From TMED69 sp036130055 (GTDB lineage: Bacteria > Pseudomonadota > Gammaproteobacteria > Ga0077536), in assembly GCA_036130055.1 (NCBI GenBank), contig JAYYOR010000018.1, forward strand, positions 1-26,367: DNA of 26,367 nucleotides, read 5' to 3'. Of this stretch, positions 16,479 through 24,242 are shown piece after piece (position 1 is the first letter of the stretch; each line of letters opens with the position of its first letter). The notes below the pieces were generated by a model. That model had not been told where the DNA came from. It did not search any database and worked only from the letters and a program-made list of their open reading frames with translations. Both the position numbers and the translations under genes were made by a program.

Positions 16479-16489
16479 TCGCTTAGCGA
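16479..16489. repeat. inverted repeat TCGCTTAGCGA upstream of the acyl-CoA synthetase
   Basis: Two 5-bp arms (TCGCT / AGCGA) around one base, in the expected 5' untranslated region between the -10 box and the ribosome-binding site. It is GC-richer than its surroundings, and its place would suit a repressor operator, but no regulator gene is adjacent. Confidence 0.35.
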
Positions 16490-16510
16490 TAAAATTTATA
16501 TGAATTTTGA

Positions 16511-16516
16511 AGGAGG
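16511..16516 (+). promoter_or_regulatory. Shine-Dalgarno AGGAGG deciding the acyl-CoA synthetase start
   Basis: AGGAGG is 7 nt before ATG at 16524. An in-frame ATG at 16500 would place this sequence inside the coding region, so the later ATG is preferred. Confidence 0.85.
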
Positions 16517-16523
16517 AGTCAAA

Positions 16524-18158
16524 ATGTCAACCAGCCTCTTAAGGTACGGCAATTCTTACGAAGCGGTATATAGTAACTTCAAATGGAATATACCTGAAAA
16601 TTATAATATTGCTTACGACGTTTGCGATAGATGGGCTGAAGATCAGGATAGAATTGCACTGGTTTATGAAGATGAGCTAAAAAATCAAAAGGTTTTCTTT
16701 TTTCATGAAGTTAAAAAATATGCCAATCAATTGGCTAACCTTTTCACTGGTTTGGGGTTAAAAAAAGGAGATGTTGTTACGTTACTCCTTGCGCAGGACC
16801 CTGAGTGCGCCATAGCCCATGTCGCTTGCTGGAAGGCTGGGATAATATCAAGTCCGTGTTCGGTTCTCTTTGCGTCTGAGGCGATTAAATATCGCTTAAA
16901 TGATTGTAAAACTAAAATTGTTATTACGGACGAAGCCAATTACGAAAAAATTTCGGATATTGCAGACGATTGTCCGAGTCTTAAAAAAGTTATTCTTACC
17001 AATAGTAAAGCCAACGATACAGATAATTTTTGGAAGTTGATCAAGAATGAAAAAACCACTTTCGTAAATGTAAATACCAAAGCAGAGGACGTCGCATGGA
17101 TTTCCTATACTTCTGGCACTACTGGAATGCCTAAAGGCTCGGTCCAACCTCATCGTATGATGTTGGGTCATATGCCGAGTCTAGAGTTCATTTATGATTT
17201 TTTTCCTAAAGAAAATGATGCCTTATGGTCGCCAGCTGACTGGGCTTGGATGGCAGGATTAATGGATATTTTAATGCCTGGATGGTTTCATGGGTGCAAG
17301 GTGGTCGCTACAGCAATGAAAGGTTTTGATGCTGAGGATGCTTATAGAATTTTAGCGGAACATGAAGTTACTCTTGCACTCCTTACGCCGACAATGCTTA
17401 AGTTAATGAGGCAGGTAGATGATCCATTATCAAGATATTCTTTGAAATTAAGGGCTGTATTATCTGGAGGAGAGGCGGTCGGAGCTTCTCTGTTAGAGTG
17501 GGCTGAGGAGGAATTAAGACTGATGTTGCACGAGGGGTTTGGGCAAACAGAATGCAATGTAATATTGGGAAACAATGGCAAATTGTTTCCTGTAAAGCCC
17601 GGTTCATTGGGCAAACCAACTCCCGGGTCGATAGTTAAGATTATTGACGATGAAGGGGTCGAGTTGAAACCTGGGAGTGAAGGACATATCGCATGTTTGA
17701 GGCCAGACCCAGTTATGCTTCTGGAATATCTAAATAAGCCAGAGGCTACAAAAGAAAAATTCATCGGAGATTGGTTGATTACTGGTGATTTGGGTCATAT
17801 GGATGAGGAAGGTTATTTTTGGTTTCATGGTCGAGCGGACGATGTCATCACGAGTTCGGGTTACAGGATAGGGCCAAGTGAGATTGAGGATGCATTAATA
17901 AAGCATGAGGCGGTTCAAATGGCAGCGGCAATTGGGGTTCCTGATCCAGTGCGCACCGAAATTATCAAGGCGTTTATTATCCTGCTTGATGGTCACAATG
18001 GAACAGAGCAATTAAAGGAAGAATTACAAATGTTTGTTAGACAAAAACTTGCGAAACACGAGGTTCCAAGAGAAATCGAGTTTGTGACGTCGCTTCCAAT
18101 GACTACTACCGGGAAAATAATGAGAAAAGAATTGCGGCAGCGAGAGGTAAATCGCTGA
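16524..18158 (+). CDS. AMP-forming acyl-CoA synthetase (medium-chain acyl-CoA synthetase type)
   Basis: 544 residues, usual for ANL-superfamily acyl-CoA ligases. ATP + carboxylate + CoA give acyl-CoA + AMP + PPi in the cytosol. The P-loop is YTSGTTGMPKGSVQPHR (195-211), followed by EGFGQTECN (337-345), GDLGHMDEEGYFWFHGRADD (421-440), the hinge near 441-455 and catalytic K531 in TTTGKIMRKELR. W/A-rich SPADWAWMAG (236-245) resembles the acetyl/medium-chain acid (MACS) group. Chain length cannot be fixed from sequence. It converges on the symporter gene with only 13 nt between stops. Confidence 0.92.
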   Translation: MSTSLLRYGNSYEAVYSNFKWNIPENYNIAYDVCDRWAEDQDRIALVYEDELKNQKVFFFHEVKKYANQLANLFTGLGLKKGDVVTLLLAQDPECAIAHVACWKAGIISSPCSVLFASEAIKYRLNDCKTKIVITDEANYEKISDIADDCPSLKKVILTNSKANDTDNFWKLIKNEKTTFVNVNTKAEDVAWISYTSGTTGMPKGSVQPHRMMLGHMPSLEFIYDFFPKENDALWSPADWAWMAGLMDILMPGWFHGCKVVATAMKGFDAEDAYRILAEHEVTLALLTPTMLKLMRQVDDPLSRYSLKLRAVLSGGEAVGASLLEWAEEELRLMLHEGFGQTECNVILGNNGKLFPVKPGSLGKPTPGSIVKIIDDEGVELKPGSEGHIACLRPDPVMLLEYLNKPEATKEKFIGDWLITGDLGHMDEEGYFWFHGRADDVITSSGYRIGPSEIEDALIKHEAVQMAAAIGVPDPVRTEIIKAFIILLDGHNGTEQLKEELQMFVRQKLAKHEVPREIEFVTSLPMTTTGKIMRKELRQREVNR

Positions 18159-18171
18159 TTTCAATAAATTT

Positions 18172-19749
18172 TTAAAGGCTCGCTCCAAAAACTCTTTGTA
18201 AATGTTCCTTGCTGGGGGGCTTGGTCATGAACGATACCACTACCATTGAAAAAAGCGAGATCAACGATGCTATGGTTGCACAGGCGAATGGATTGCTTGC
18301 CTGATTAGAGAGCCAATTAACATATTGAAACATAATTTCAGAACCACTGAACCATTCAGGCTTGATTAATTTTGCGTAAATAATCGGAAAAACGCTTCCA
18401 CCAACTATAAAACCTACTAGAGCCCCTGCCTTTGTGGCTCTTCTCCAAAGAACACCTAAAAACATTGGGGCGGCTGTTGCAGCCATCATACCGCCCACGC
18501 CAATCCATACCAACAAAGCTATATTTGTATTTCTCGCATAAGACGCAATTAATATTGCTATTATCAAAATTAACACGGTGGCTACTCTGCTAATAAGTAG
18601 ACTTATAGAATCGATTCGGTTTGCACTCAAATTTGAAGATACTCTTGGGGCAATCGTTCGTCTATAAATGTCATTGGCGAAAATTTGTGCGGTACTGACA
18701 ACTAAACCATCCGCTGTCGACATTACCGCCGCAAGAACACCAGCGCAAATAAAGGCGGCAGCCCACGCAGGTAGTGTTGCAATGAATAATTGGGGTATTG
18801 CTTGATTGGGATTAGCGCCGTCGGCAAATAAAGAGTCGCCAAGTAGCGCTCTGGCGAGGATTCCACCAAAAGTCATGGCGGGTAAAAGCATACCAAAAGC
18901 AAAGGCTATGCTAATAAATTTAATTTGATCCCTGTCACTTTTTAAAGCCCAAAGTTTGTTTCCTATGTGCGGGAGTAAACCAAGAGGTAGATGTGCAACG
19001 AAAATAGCAAAAATGTCCCACTTTGAGTTATACAAGGGAAACGACGGATGTAATACGGTTACTAAATCAGGATCATTTTTTTCAAGGGTACTGAGCATAC
19101 CTTTGAATCCACCCTCGACGCCAAATCCAGAAAAAAACATTACTAGCACGACGCAAGCAAGAATAAGCATTAATGCTCCTTGGACGCCGTCTGTAAGGAT
19201 ATCTGCATGAGCCCCGCCTAGAACAATATAGAACATAACGATTAGTGCCGTAACACCAAGTGCAGGCAGGACTTGAAGTCCTAGCATTTCTGTAAACATG
19301 ACAGCTCCTGCAAGCAGTTGTCCGGCAAGATAAAACAATAAGAGTATCGAAAATAATGCAGCTAATAACCTTACTATGTCAGAATCGAATCGGTCTCCTA
19401 GGTATTCTGGTATAGACCTGCTTCCAAAAGCATCACCGGCACGTCTCACACCATGCAAGCACACAATGACGCCAATATAAACACCCATCGGGTAAACAAA
19501 AGCATATATAAGGCAGGAAAGGCCACTGGAGTAGGCTAGTCCAGGTAAGCCTAAAAATGTTGCTCCACTCGCTGTTGTCGCTGTTAATGCGAAAGCCAAA
19601 AAAATAGGCCCATAACTTGACCTTGCCGTTGCGAAATCGTCGCTATTTTTTATGCGATGCATCCCAACAAAGCCAAAAACAATCATTAAGCCTAAATAAA
19701 AGCCTAAAAAAATCCACCCCCAAAATTGCAAAGGCTCAAGACCAAACAC
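18172..19749 (-). CDS. sodium:solute symporter (SSF family)
   Basis: 525 residues, about 13 transmembrane helices, typical SSF length. Family landmarks include RRIKNSDDF-like HRIKNSDDFATA near residue 31, GATFLGLPGLAY (about 62-73), VLGGAHADILTDGVQG (about 177-192) and the Na+-site helix AAVMSTADGLVVSTAQIFANDIYRR near 345-370. It would import an organic solute with Na+ at the inner membrane; candidates are short carboxylic acids, amino acids or proline-like compounds, and the neighbouring acyl-CoA synthetase and CoA-transferase favour an organic acid. Start GTG at 19749 has GAGG 6 nt upstream within a purine-rich GGAGGAGAGG. It is divergent from the CoA-transferase over 160 bp. Confidence 0.9.
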   Translation of the reverse strand: MFGLEPLQFWGWIFLGFYLGLMIVFGFVGMHRIKNSDDFATARSSYGPIFLAFALTATTASGATFLGLPGLAYSSGLSCLIYAFVYPMGVYIGVIVCLHGVRRAGDAFGSRSIPEYLGDRFDSDIVRLLAALFSILLLFYLAGQLLAGAVMFTEMLGLQVLPALGVTALIVMFYIVLGGAHADILTDGVQGALMLILACVVLVMFFSGFGVEGGFKGMLSTLEKNDPDLVTVLHPSFPLYNSKWDIFAIFVAHLPLGLLPHIGNKLWALKSDRDQIKFISIAFAFGMLLPAMTFGGILARALLGDSLFADGANPNQAIPQLFIATLPAWAAAFICAGVLAAVMSTADGLVVSTAQIFANDIYRRTIAPRVSSNLSANRIDSISLLISRVATVLILIIAILIASYARNTNIALLVWIGVGGMMAATAAPMFLGVLWRRATKAGALVGFIVGGSVFPIIYAKLIKPEWFSGSEIMFQYVNWLSNQASNPFACATIASLISLFSMVVVSFMTKPPSKEHLQRVFGASL

Positions 19750-19844
19750 TTTATTCCTCTCCTCCGTGCTAAACCTTTCTAGTAGTGCCTAATATTTTAA
19801 TATAAACTTACCAACATTGATATTTAAATTGGCAAAAGCTTTTA

Positions 19845-19853
19845 TGTTATAAA
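19845..19853 (+). promoter_or_regulatory. candidate extended -10 promoter for the CoA-transferase gene
   Basis: TGT TATAAA (TGn plus a 5/6 -10 box) lies 57 nt before the TTG start. TTGGCA at 19829-19834 is only 13 nt away, too close for a standard -35, so recognition would depend on the extended -10. The rest of the 19750-19909 spacer shows nothing else I can support. Confidence 0.35.
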
Positions 19854-19897
19854 ATAATTCCCAATTTGCCGGATTTTTTGATAATGAAGCAGAATCT

Positions 19898-19902
19898 GAA
19901 GG
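19898..19902 (+). promoter_or_regulatory. Shine-Dalgarno GAAGG fixing a TTG start (CoA-transferase gene)
   Basis: GAAGG is 7 nt before TTG at 19910. The nearby ATG at 19884 is in another frame and runs into a TGA after nine codons, so it is not the start. Confidence 0.6.
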
Positions 19903-19909
19903 TTACAAT

Positions 19910-21154
19910 TTGAAGATAATAAAACCCAGTAAAATTTTAAGAGAAATAAGTGGATCAACAAATATTGTTATGCCTGGCGGTTGCGCGAACGCTTCGGAGT
20001 TTTACGAAGAATTCTCAAATTGTGTTGATATGTTTTCAAATTTGGAATTGATATCTGGATTATCTCTTGGAAGTTATCCTTATTTAAAAAAAGGGTTGAA
20101 TAAAAATTTTAATTATTCAACTTGGCAGGCAGGGATGGGGCTTAGAAGTCATTATTCAAAAAATGGTGGCAGGGTAAATTTAATACCTTTAAGACTTGGA
20201 GATTTGACTCAGGTCGTTGGAAAGAACTGCATTATTCAGCCCGATGTCGTAGTAGTGCAAGCATCCTTACCCCAGGCAGATGGTACTGTAAATTTGGGTT
20301 TGTCAGTAGGTCCTGGTCCTCATTTGATCGAACATGCAAATACTGTCATAGCCGAACTGAACCATAATATGCCAGTAACTTTTGGTGATAGTGTAATTGA
20401 TGCAAATATGATCGATTTCGCGTATGAGTCGGACCAAGAGTTATTGACTTACGATACGGGAACTGGCGAAGAAAGAGATACGAAAATCGTAGAAAATGTT
20501 CTTAATCTAATTCCCGAGGGCGCCACGATTCAAGTCGGAATCGGAGGGATACCAGATAGGATTACAAAGGGCCTTAGTTTAATAAAAAATGCACGGATAT
20601 TTACTGGTATAATTTCTGATGGTCTCCTCGATTTTATTGAAAATACCGATGGTAAAAGCAGAGTTCTTACTGGTGAAATAGCTGGGAGTTATGAGCTTTA
20701 TAATGCAATCAACAAGAATACAGCGATCGAGCTTGCCCGAATTGAGAAGACCCATAATGTTGTGGCCTTATCAAAAATAGATAAGTTTGTTTCAATTAAT
20801 TCAACGATAGAAATTGACCTATCAGGCCAAGCAAATGGTGAGGTCATTAATGGGTTACAGGTGAGCGGAGTTGGTGGTAGTCTAGATTATATTGAAGCGG
20901 CATCGTGGTCAAAAGGGGGGCTATCTATAATGGCATTGCCTTCAACCACAAAAGATAATAAGCGTTCAAAGATAGTACCAAATTTGGTTGATGGGGTAGT
21001 TACATCACCGAGATTTAGTGTTGACTATGTTGTTACAGAGTTCGGAGTTGCTAGGCTGCGTGGAGCCTCCTTGGAAAAACGAGCCGAATTACTTGTAAAT
21101 ATAGCTCATCCTGATTTTAAAAAAGAATTAGAAAGTAGTTTTTTTAGAAAATAG
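19910..21154 (+). CDS. acetyl-CoA hydrolase/transferase family (4-hydroxybutyrate CoA-transferase-like)
   Basis: 414 residues, the short bacterial size of this family (about 420-440). Seen in order: MPGGCANASEF (21-31), QAGMGLRSHY near 73-82, PRADG-like PQADGTVNLG (121-130), oxyanion loop GIGGIPDRI (210-218), SDGLLDFIE (236-244), SGVGGSLDYIEAA (319-331), GG.SIMALPST near 336-346, and TEFGVARLRG plus INIAHPDF-like NIAHPDF near the end. Members exchange or hydrolyse CoA esters of short acids. The usual HSEMxSDG motif is FTGIISDG here: the catalytic glutamate appears to be glycine (G233). That argues against a standard ping-pong transferase, though related glycine-bearing proteins may exist. TTG start chosen because of GAAGG upstream and the family-consistent N-terminus. 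Its 3' end overlaps the next gene by 27 nt. Confidence 0.85.
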   Translation: MKIIKPSKILREISGSTNIVMPGGCANASEFYEEFSNCVDMFSNLELISGLSLGSYPYLKKGLNKNFNYSTWQAGMGLRSHYSKNGGRVNLIPLRLGDLTQVVGKNCIIQPDVVVVQASLPQADGTVNLGLSVGPGPHLIEHANTVIAELNHNMPVTFGDSVIDANMIDFAYESDQELLTYDTGTGEERDTKIVENVLNLIPEGATIQVGIGGIPDRITKGLSLIKNARIFTGIISDGLLDFIENTDGKSRVLTGEIAGSYELYNAINKNTAIELARIEKTHNVVALSKIDKFVSINSTIEIDLSGQANGEVINGLQVSGVGGSLDYIEAASWSKGGLSIMALPSTTKDNKRSKIVPNLVDGVVTSPRFSVDYVVTEFGVARLRGASLEKRAELLVNIAHPDFKKELESSFFRK

Positions 21155-21805
21155 TTTCGTTAAAATTACTTCTTCAGTTAGTAAAAAAGATTGAAAGGAC
21201 AATTTGTAATTTAATTTTTTTGCGTAGAGGTTAATCTGTTCTCTTACACGATGTCCATCATAAGTGTCGGTCTCTAAGATCAAATTTTGTTTCTCTAGGT
21301 AAGCCAGTGTATATCCAAAAATATTTTCCGAAAGTTCATTTCCCTTTGCAGAATACACTCTTCCAGTGGCACTAATTTTGAAATTTCTTTCAAGTACATT
21401 GTCGTAAATAAAAGAAAACTCTAGGCTTTTATCCCCTGTTTTCTTTATCTGTAATGATTGAACGTTTATTAGGGGGAGTAACAGACCTAGCCTTTTGAGA
21501 TTTTTTGCACTTTTTCTTTTTTGGCTTTCGAGGTGTTGTTTTTCGTAGTCGGCAAGGCGTTCTCTATAAGGCCCGTTAGGTAAACCATCGGTTTTATGAT
21601 TTTTCAATTTTAAGGGCAATACCCGTAGCTTTCCCTTGAATTGCTCTTCTGGACTACTGCTTTTTTTTTCATCCAGAGCCCACAAGCCATGTAGGTCATT
21701 TGGAGATAATGCCGTGCAATTTGAATAGAAACAAAAAAAAATTATCGCAATTAAAAATTTCTCTTTAAACTTTAATATCAGCAAGGTAAAGTTTTTAATT
21801 AGCAC
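21128..21805 (-). CDS. exported protein of unknown function
   Basis: 225 residues; I do not recognise the family. The N-terminus (to about 32, with LIAIIFFCFYSNCTA) looks like a signal peptide, preceded by a rather long basic stretch. The mature part opens with LHGLWALDEKKS and contains a charged, helix-like region (about 75-105, many K/R/E), then strand-like segments SLEFSFIYDN, FKISATGRVYSAKG and NLILETDTYDGHRVREQINLY, suggesting a beta-rich lipocalin-like body; this is only impression. The start is uncertain: GTG at 21805 (7-nt overlap with the preceding gene) has AGAGG 10 nt upstream, and a TTG at 21784 is possible. It follows the luciferase-like gene closely. Confidence 0.65.
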   Translation of the reverse strand: MLIKNFTLLILKFKEKFLIAIIFFCFYSNCTALSPNDLHGLWALDEKKSSSPEEQFKGKLRVLPLKLKNHKTDGLPNGPYRERLADYEKQHLESQKRKSAKNLKRLGLLLPLINVQSLQIKKTGDKSLEFSFIYDNVLERNFKISATGRVYSAKGNELSENIFGYTLAYLEKQNLILETDTYDGHRVREQINLYAKKLNYKLSFQSFLLTEEVILTKLFSKKTTF

Positions 21806-22875
21806 AGTGGGATAACCTCTTTAGCGAAGTCTTCTGCTATTTCCCTTATATGTTTGAGAGGGGGTAGCAAGCTCACTTCTTTCAGACCATTTTTTTCAGC
21901 AATACTTAATTTCTCAGCAATCTCAGTTGGGCTTCCAACAATAGAAGTACCTTCAATCATTTTGGGCGTAACAAATTTGTGTTCTCCCTTAGGAACGTAG
22001 CTACAATGACCATCATGTATCCTTTGATGCCATTTATCCTCTGGCAGATCAAATTGTTTTACATGATCATTGTATTCTTCCCATATGTCTTTCATGTAAT
22101 CAGGAACAACTGCGTCATCCTTTGTATATCTCCAAACTTCATACACGAAATGTAAAGCTGTTACCACCCAGGAACCGGCCCTTTCTTTTACAGATTCGTC
22201 GGTTAGTTTTTCTCCACCTTTTAAAATGACAGCATTTGTCAATGAAACTGTGTGATAGTTATTTAGTTTTCGATTTGCAATCTTTGCACCTTCATCAACT
22301 TTCCCTAAATTGAATTCTAAAACATCTTTCTGTTCATTAAATATAGAGACAAGGCCGTCTCCATACATTCCAGCTGTTCTAAGAGCACGAGGTCCATTTG
22401 CAGCTACATATATTGGGACTTTAGTTTGGGTATCACGAAATCCTTCGCCATGATTTTGCCAAACAATCGAAGTAGTTTTATCACGATAGGTGTATTCAGT
22501 TTCTTCGTTAGCAAGCATTGAGCGGACCACTCTTAGATATTCCCGGAATTCGGCAACTGGCAGAGGGTCTTGTCCCATCACTCTCATTGCCGTATGTCCG
22601 GTGCCTATACCTAAAAAAATTCTTCCTGGGGCTAAAGCGTTGATCGAGGAAATTGCGGCCGCCGTAGTAGGGGCAATCCGAGTGCCAGCAATTGCAACTC
22701 CCGTGCCTATCTTGATTTTGTCGGTGTTAATCGCCGCCAATGCCATGGTGGAGTAGCAATCACTCCACATCATTTGCGTATCAGGTACCCAGACAGAGTC
22801 GTAACCCATTGTTTCTAGATCTTTTATTATTTCCCAGTCTTTAATTCTTGTCTGAATATGTAAACTAAACTCCAT
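21799..22875 (-). CDS. luciferase-like (LLM class) flavin/F420-dependent oxidoreductase
   Basis: 358 residues, normal for the LLM superfamily TIM barrel. N-terminal MGYDSVWVPDTQ (23-34), KIGTGVAIAGTRIAPTTAAAI (55-75) and NALAPGRIFLGIGTGH (80-94) are the Mer/F420-type pattern (GTGVTNP...LDELSGGR.ILGIGAG). A C-terminal segment VGSPTEIAEKL closes the barrel, as in other members. It lacks the EHH motif of bacterial luciferase-like monooxygenases, so it is more like F420-dependent methylenetetrahydromethanopterin-reductase relatives. Cofactor (FMN or F420) is not proven. ATG at 22875 has AGGAGG 9 nt upstream. It is the third gene of the minus-strand run 25321-21128. Confidence 0.9.
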   Translation of the reverse strand: MEFSLHIQTRIKDWEIIKDLETMGYDSVWVPDTQMMWSDCYSTMALAAINTDKIKIGTGVAIAGTRIAPTTAAAISSINALAPGRIFLGIGTGHTAMRVMGQDPLPVAEFREYLRVVRSMLANEETEYTYRDKTTSIVWQNHGEGFRDTQTKVPIYVAANGPRALRTAGMYGDGLVSIFNEQKDVLEFNLGKVDEGAKIANRKLNNYHTVSLTNAVILKGGEKLTDESVKERAGSWVVTALHFVYEVWRYTKDDAVVPDYMKDIWEEYNDHVKQFDLPEDKWHQRIHDGHCSYVPKGEHKFVTPKMIEGTSIVGSPTEIAEKLSIAEKNGLKEVSLLPPLKHIREIAEDFAKEVIPLC

Positions 22876-22934
22876 GTCTCTCTACCTCCTCAAAGAACTT
22901 ATTATCTGTATTGTAAATTGGTTCGATGGACAAC

Positions 22935-24242
22935 TTATCTTGACCTCCTCCCTGTAGATAGTCTCGTCATTTCAAAATCTCTAACTTTAACTTCATCCGA
23001 ATTTACAAAAGTTAGCATATTTACAGTGGTGCATCTATTAGTTTGAATATCTATTGTTGAGAACGCCGTTGCTATTGGCGCAAAGGTTTCCGCATTTTCT
23101 GGAACGTGAGAGTCCGAACTTGTATAGGCACTTATTACAATTTTCCAAAGCTTATTGTTCTGACCGAAAATTTTCCAAATCATAGGTACATGAGTTTGAG
23201 CATCTAAATAAAATAATCTTTTTTGCACTTTTCTTTCTTTGTCAATCATAGCACCTTCTAGTATGTAGACTTTTCTGATTTGCCAATCTACCGAGGGGAA
23301 ACATGATGCTTTGCCGCCGAATTTGACGTGTCGATACTCATTGCTTCTTGACTTGCGACCAAATATCTTTAACTTATTATGTTCGTACAATGGCAGTAAC
23401 AGATAGGTTGTTCCAATAAACCTCCATGTCGATTCTACTAGGGAGCCAGAGAATGATAAAAAATCGGTTGGTAGTATGTCGCTACCAAACAAAGAATCTT
23501 CATCTCGAAAGGAAGCTAGTGATTGAGTTCTTTCTAGCTGCGGAACATAAACCCAACCATTAAGTGGTTTCGCTTCGTCCCTATTTGCGTAAATTAAAGC
23601 TCGTAAACCGGAATAGCTGCCAGCATCAAGAGCTGATAAGAATGCAGCCCCATAAGCGTCAGCGCGATTTTGTTTAACTTCGGGTACTGGCTGCTGGACG
23701 GTTCGAAATAGAAACCTCATCAGTTTCATTGAAAAATCCATGCTGAAATCTTTGGTTTCGTTGGTCCAATCCATTAGGTTCCATTTCATATCTGTAACGT
23801 AGCCACTATCTCCGAGATAAGCATATCGCATATTAAAAGCAAGTTTTATCCCGGCGTCTTTATCTGACAGGTTCGGAGATTCGTAAAAAGGAAGCCCCGA
23901 AATGAAGTTTTCCAAAGCCGACTGATTGGCTGAGAGGGAGGTTTTAAATTTCCCCCGTTGGCTTGCAAATATAAATGCTGGATGTGGTTTCACTGAGACA
24001 GGTGATCCTATCTTCAAAGAAAGATAATCTTTTTTTATGAATCGACTGATGTCTGGATCAATTAAATTTTTAAAGTTTTCGAGATTTTTTGAATTAATCT
24101 CTGTGCCTGGATATGGACTCAGCTCGTTCAGCTGCATTAAATCGATCTTGAAGGGAGATGAATATGCAATATTGATGGATAGATAAATTGCAATATTAAT
24201 CCCGAAAAGGTAGCTTAAGTACTTTGAATTTAAGCGGCCCAA
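22935..24242 (-). CDS. DUF1329 family outer-membrane-associated protein
   Basis: 435 residues, the usual DUF1329 (PF07044) size. A signal peptide (about 1-28, YLSYLFGINIAIYLSINIAYSS) precedes the domain. Characteristic later segments: NGWVYVPQLERTQSLASF, corresponding to the family WVYLPGQRRVRR block; TDFLSFSGSLVESTWRFIGTT; then WQIRKVYILEGAMI and VQKRLFYLDAQTHVPM near 330-375. The basic RRVRR part is weaker here (LERTQ). Family members belong to the LolA-like clan and are often found with RND pumps or DUF1302 proteins. The start is TTG at 24242: a stop codon lies directly upstream, and no other start precedes the signal peptide. It overlaps the second oxidoreductase gene by 13 nt, so the two are coupled. 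Confidence 0.82.
   Translation of the reverse strand: MGRLNSKYLSYLFGINIAIYLSINIAYSSPFKIDLMQLNELSPYPGTEINSKNLENFKNLIDPDISRFIKKDYLSLKIGSPVSVKPHPAFIFASQRGKFKTSLSANQSALENFISGLPFYESPNLSDKDAGIKLAFNMRYAYLGDSGYVTDMKWNLMDWTNETKDFSMDFSMKLMRFLFRTVQQPVPEVKQNRADAYGAAFLSALDAGSYSGLRALIYANRDEAKPLNGWVYVPQLERTQSLASFRDEDSLFGSDILPTDFLSFSGSLVESTWRFIGTTYLLLPLYEHNKLKIFGRKSRSNEYRHVKFGGKASCFPSVDWQIRKVYILEGAMIDKERKVQKRLFYLDAQTHVPMIWKIFGQNNKLWKIVISAYTSSDSHVPENAETFAPIATAFSTIDIQTNRCTTVNMLTFVNSDEVKVRDFEMTRLSTGRRSR

Noticed and set aside
16500..16523. ATG at 16500 as the acyl-CoA synthetase start
   Set aside because: The AGGAGG sequence would lie inside the coding region; ATG at 16524 is correctly spaced from it.
17342..17764. 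140-codon open frame antisense to the acyl-CoA synthetase
   Set aside because: It lies opposite the conserved ANL core and has no independent support.
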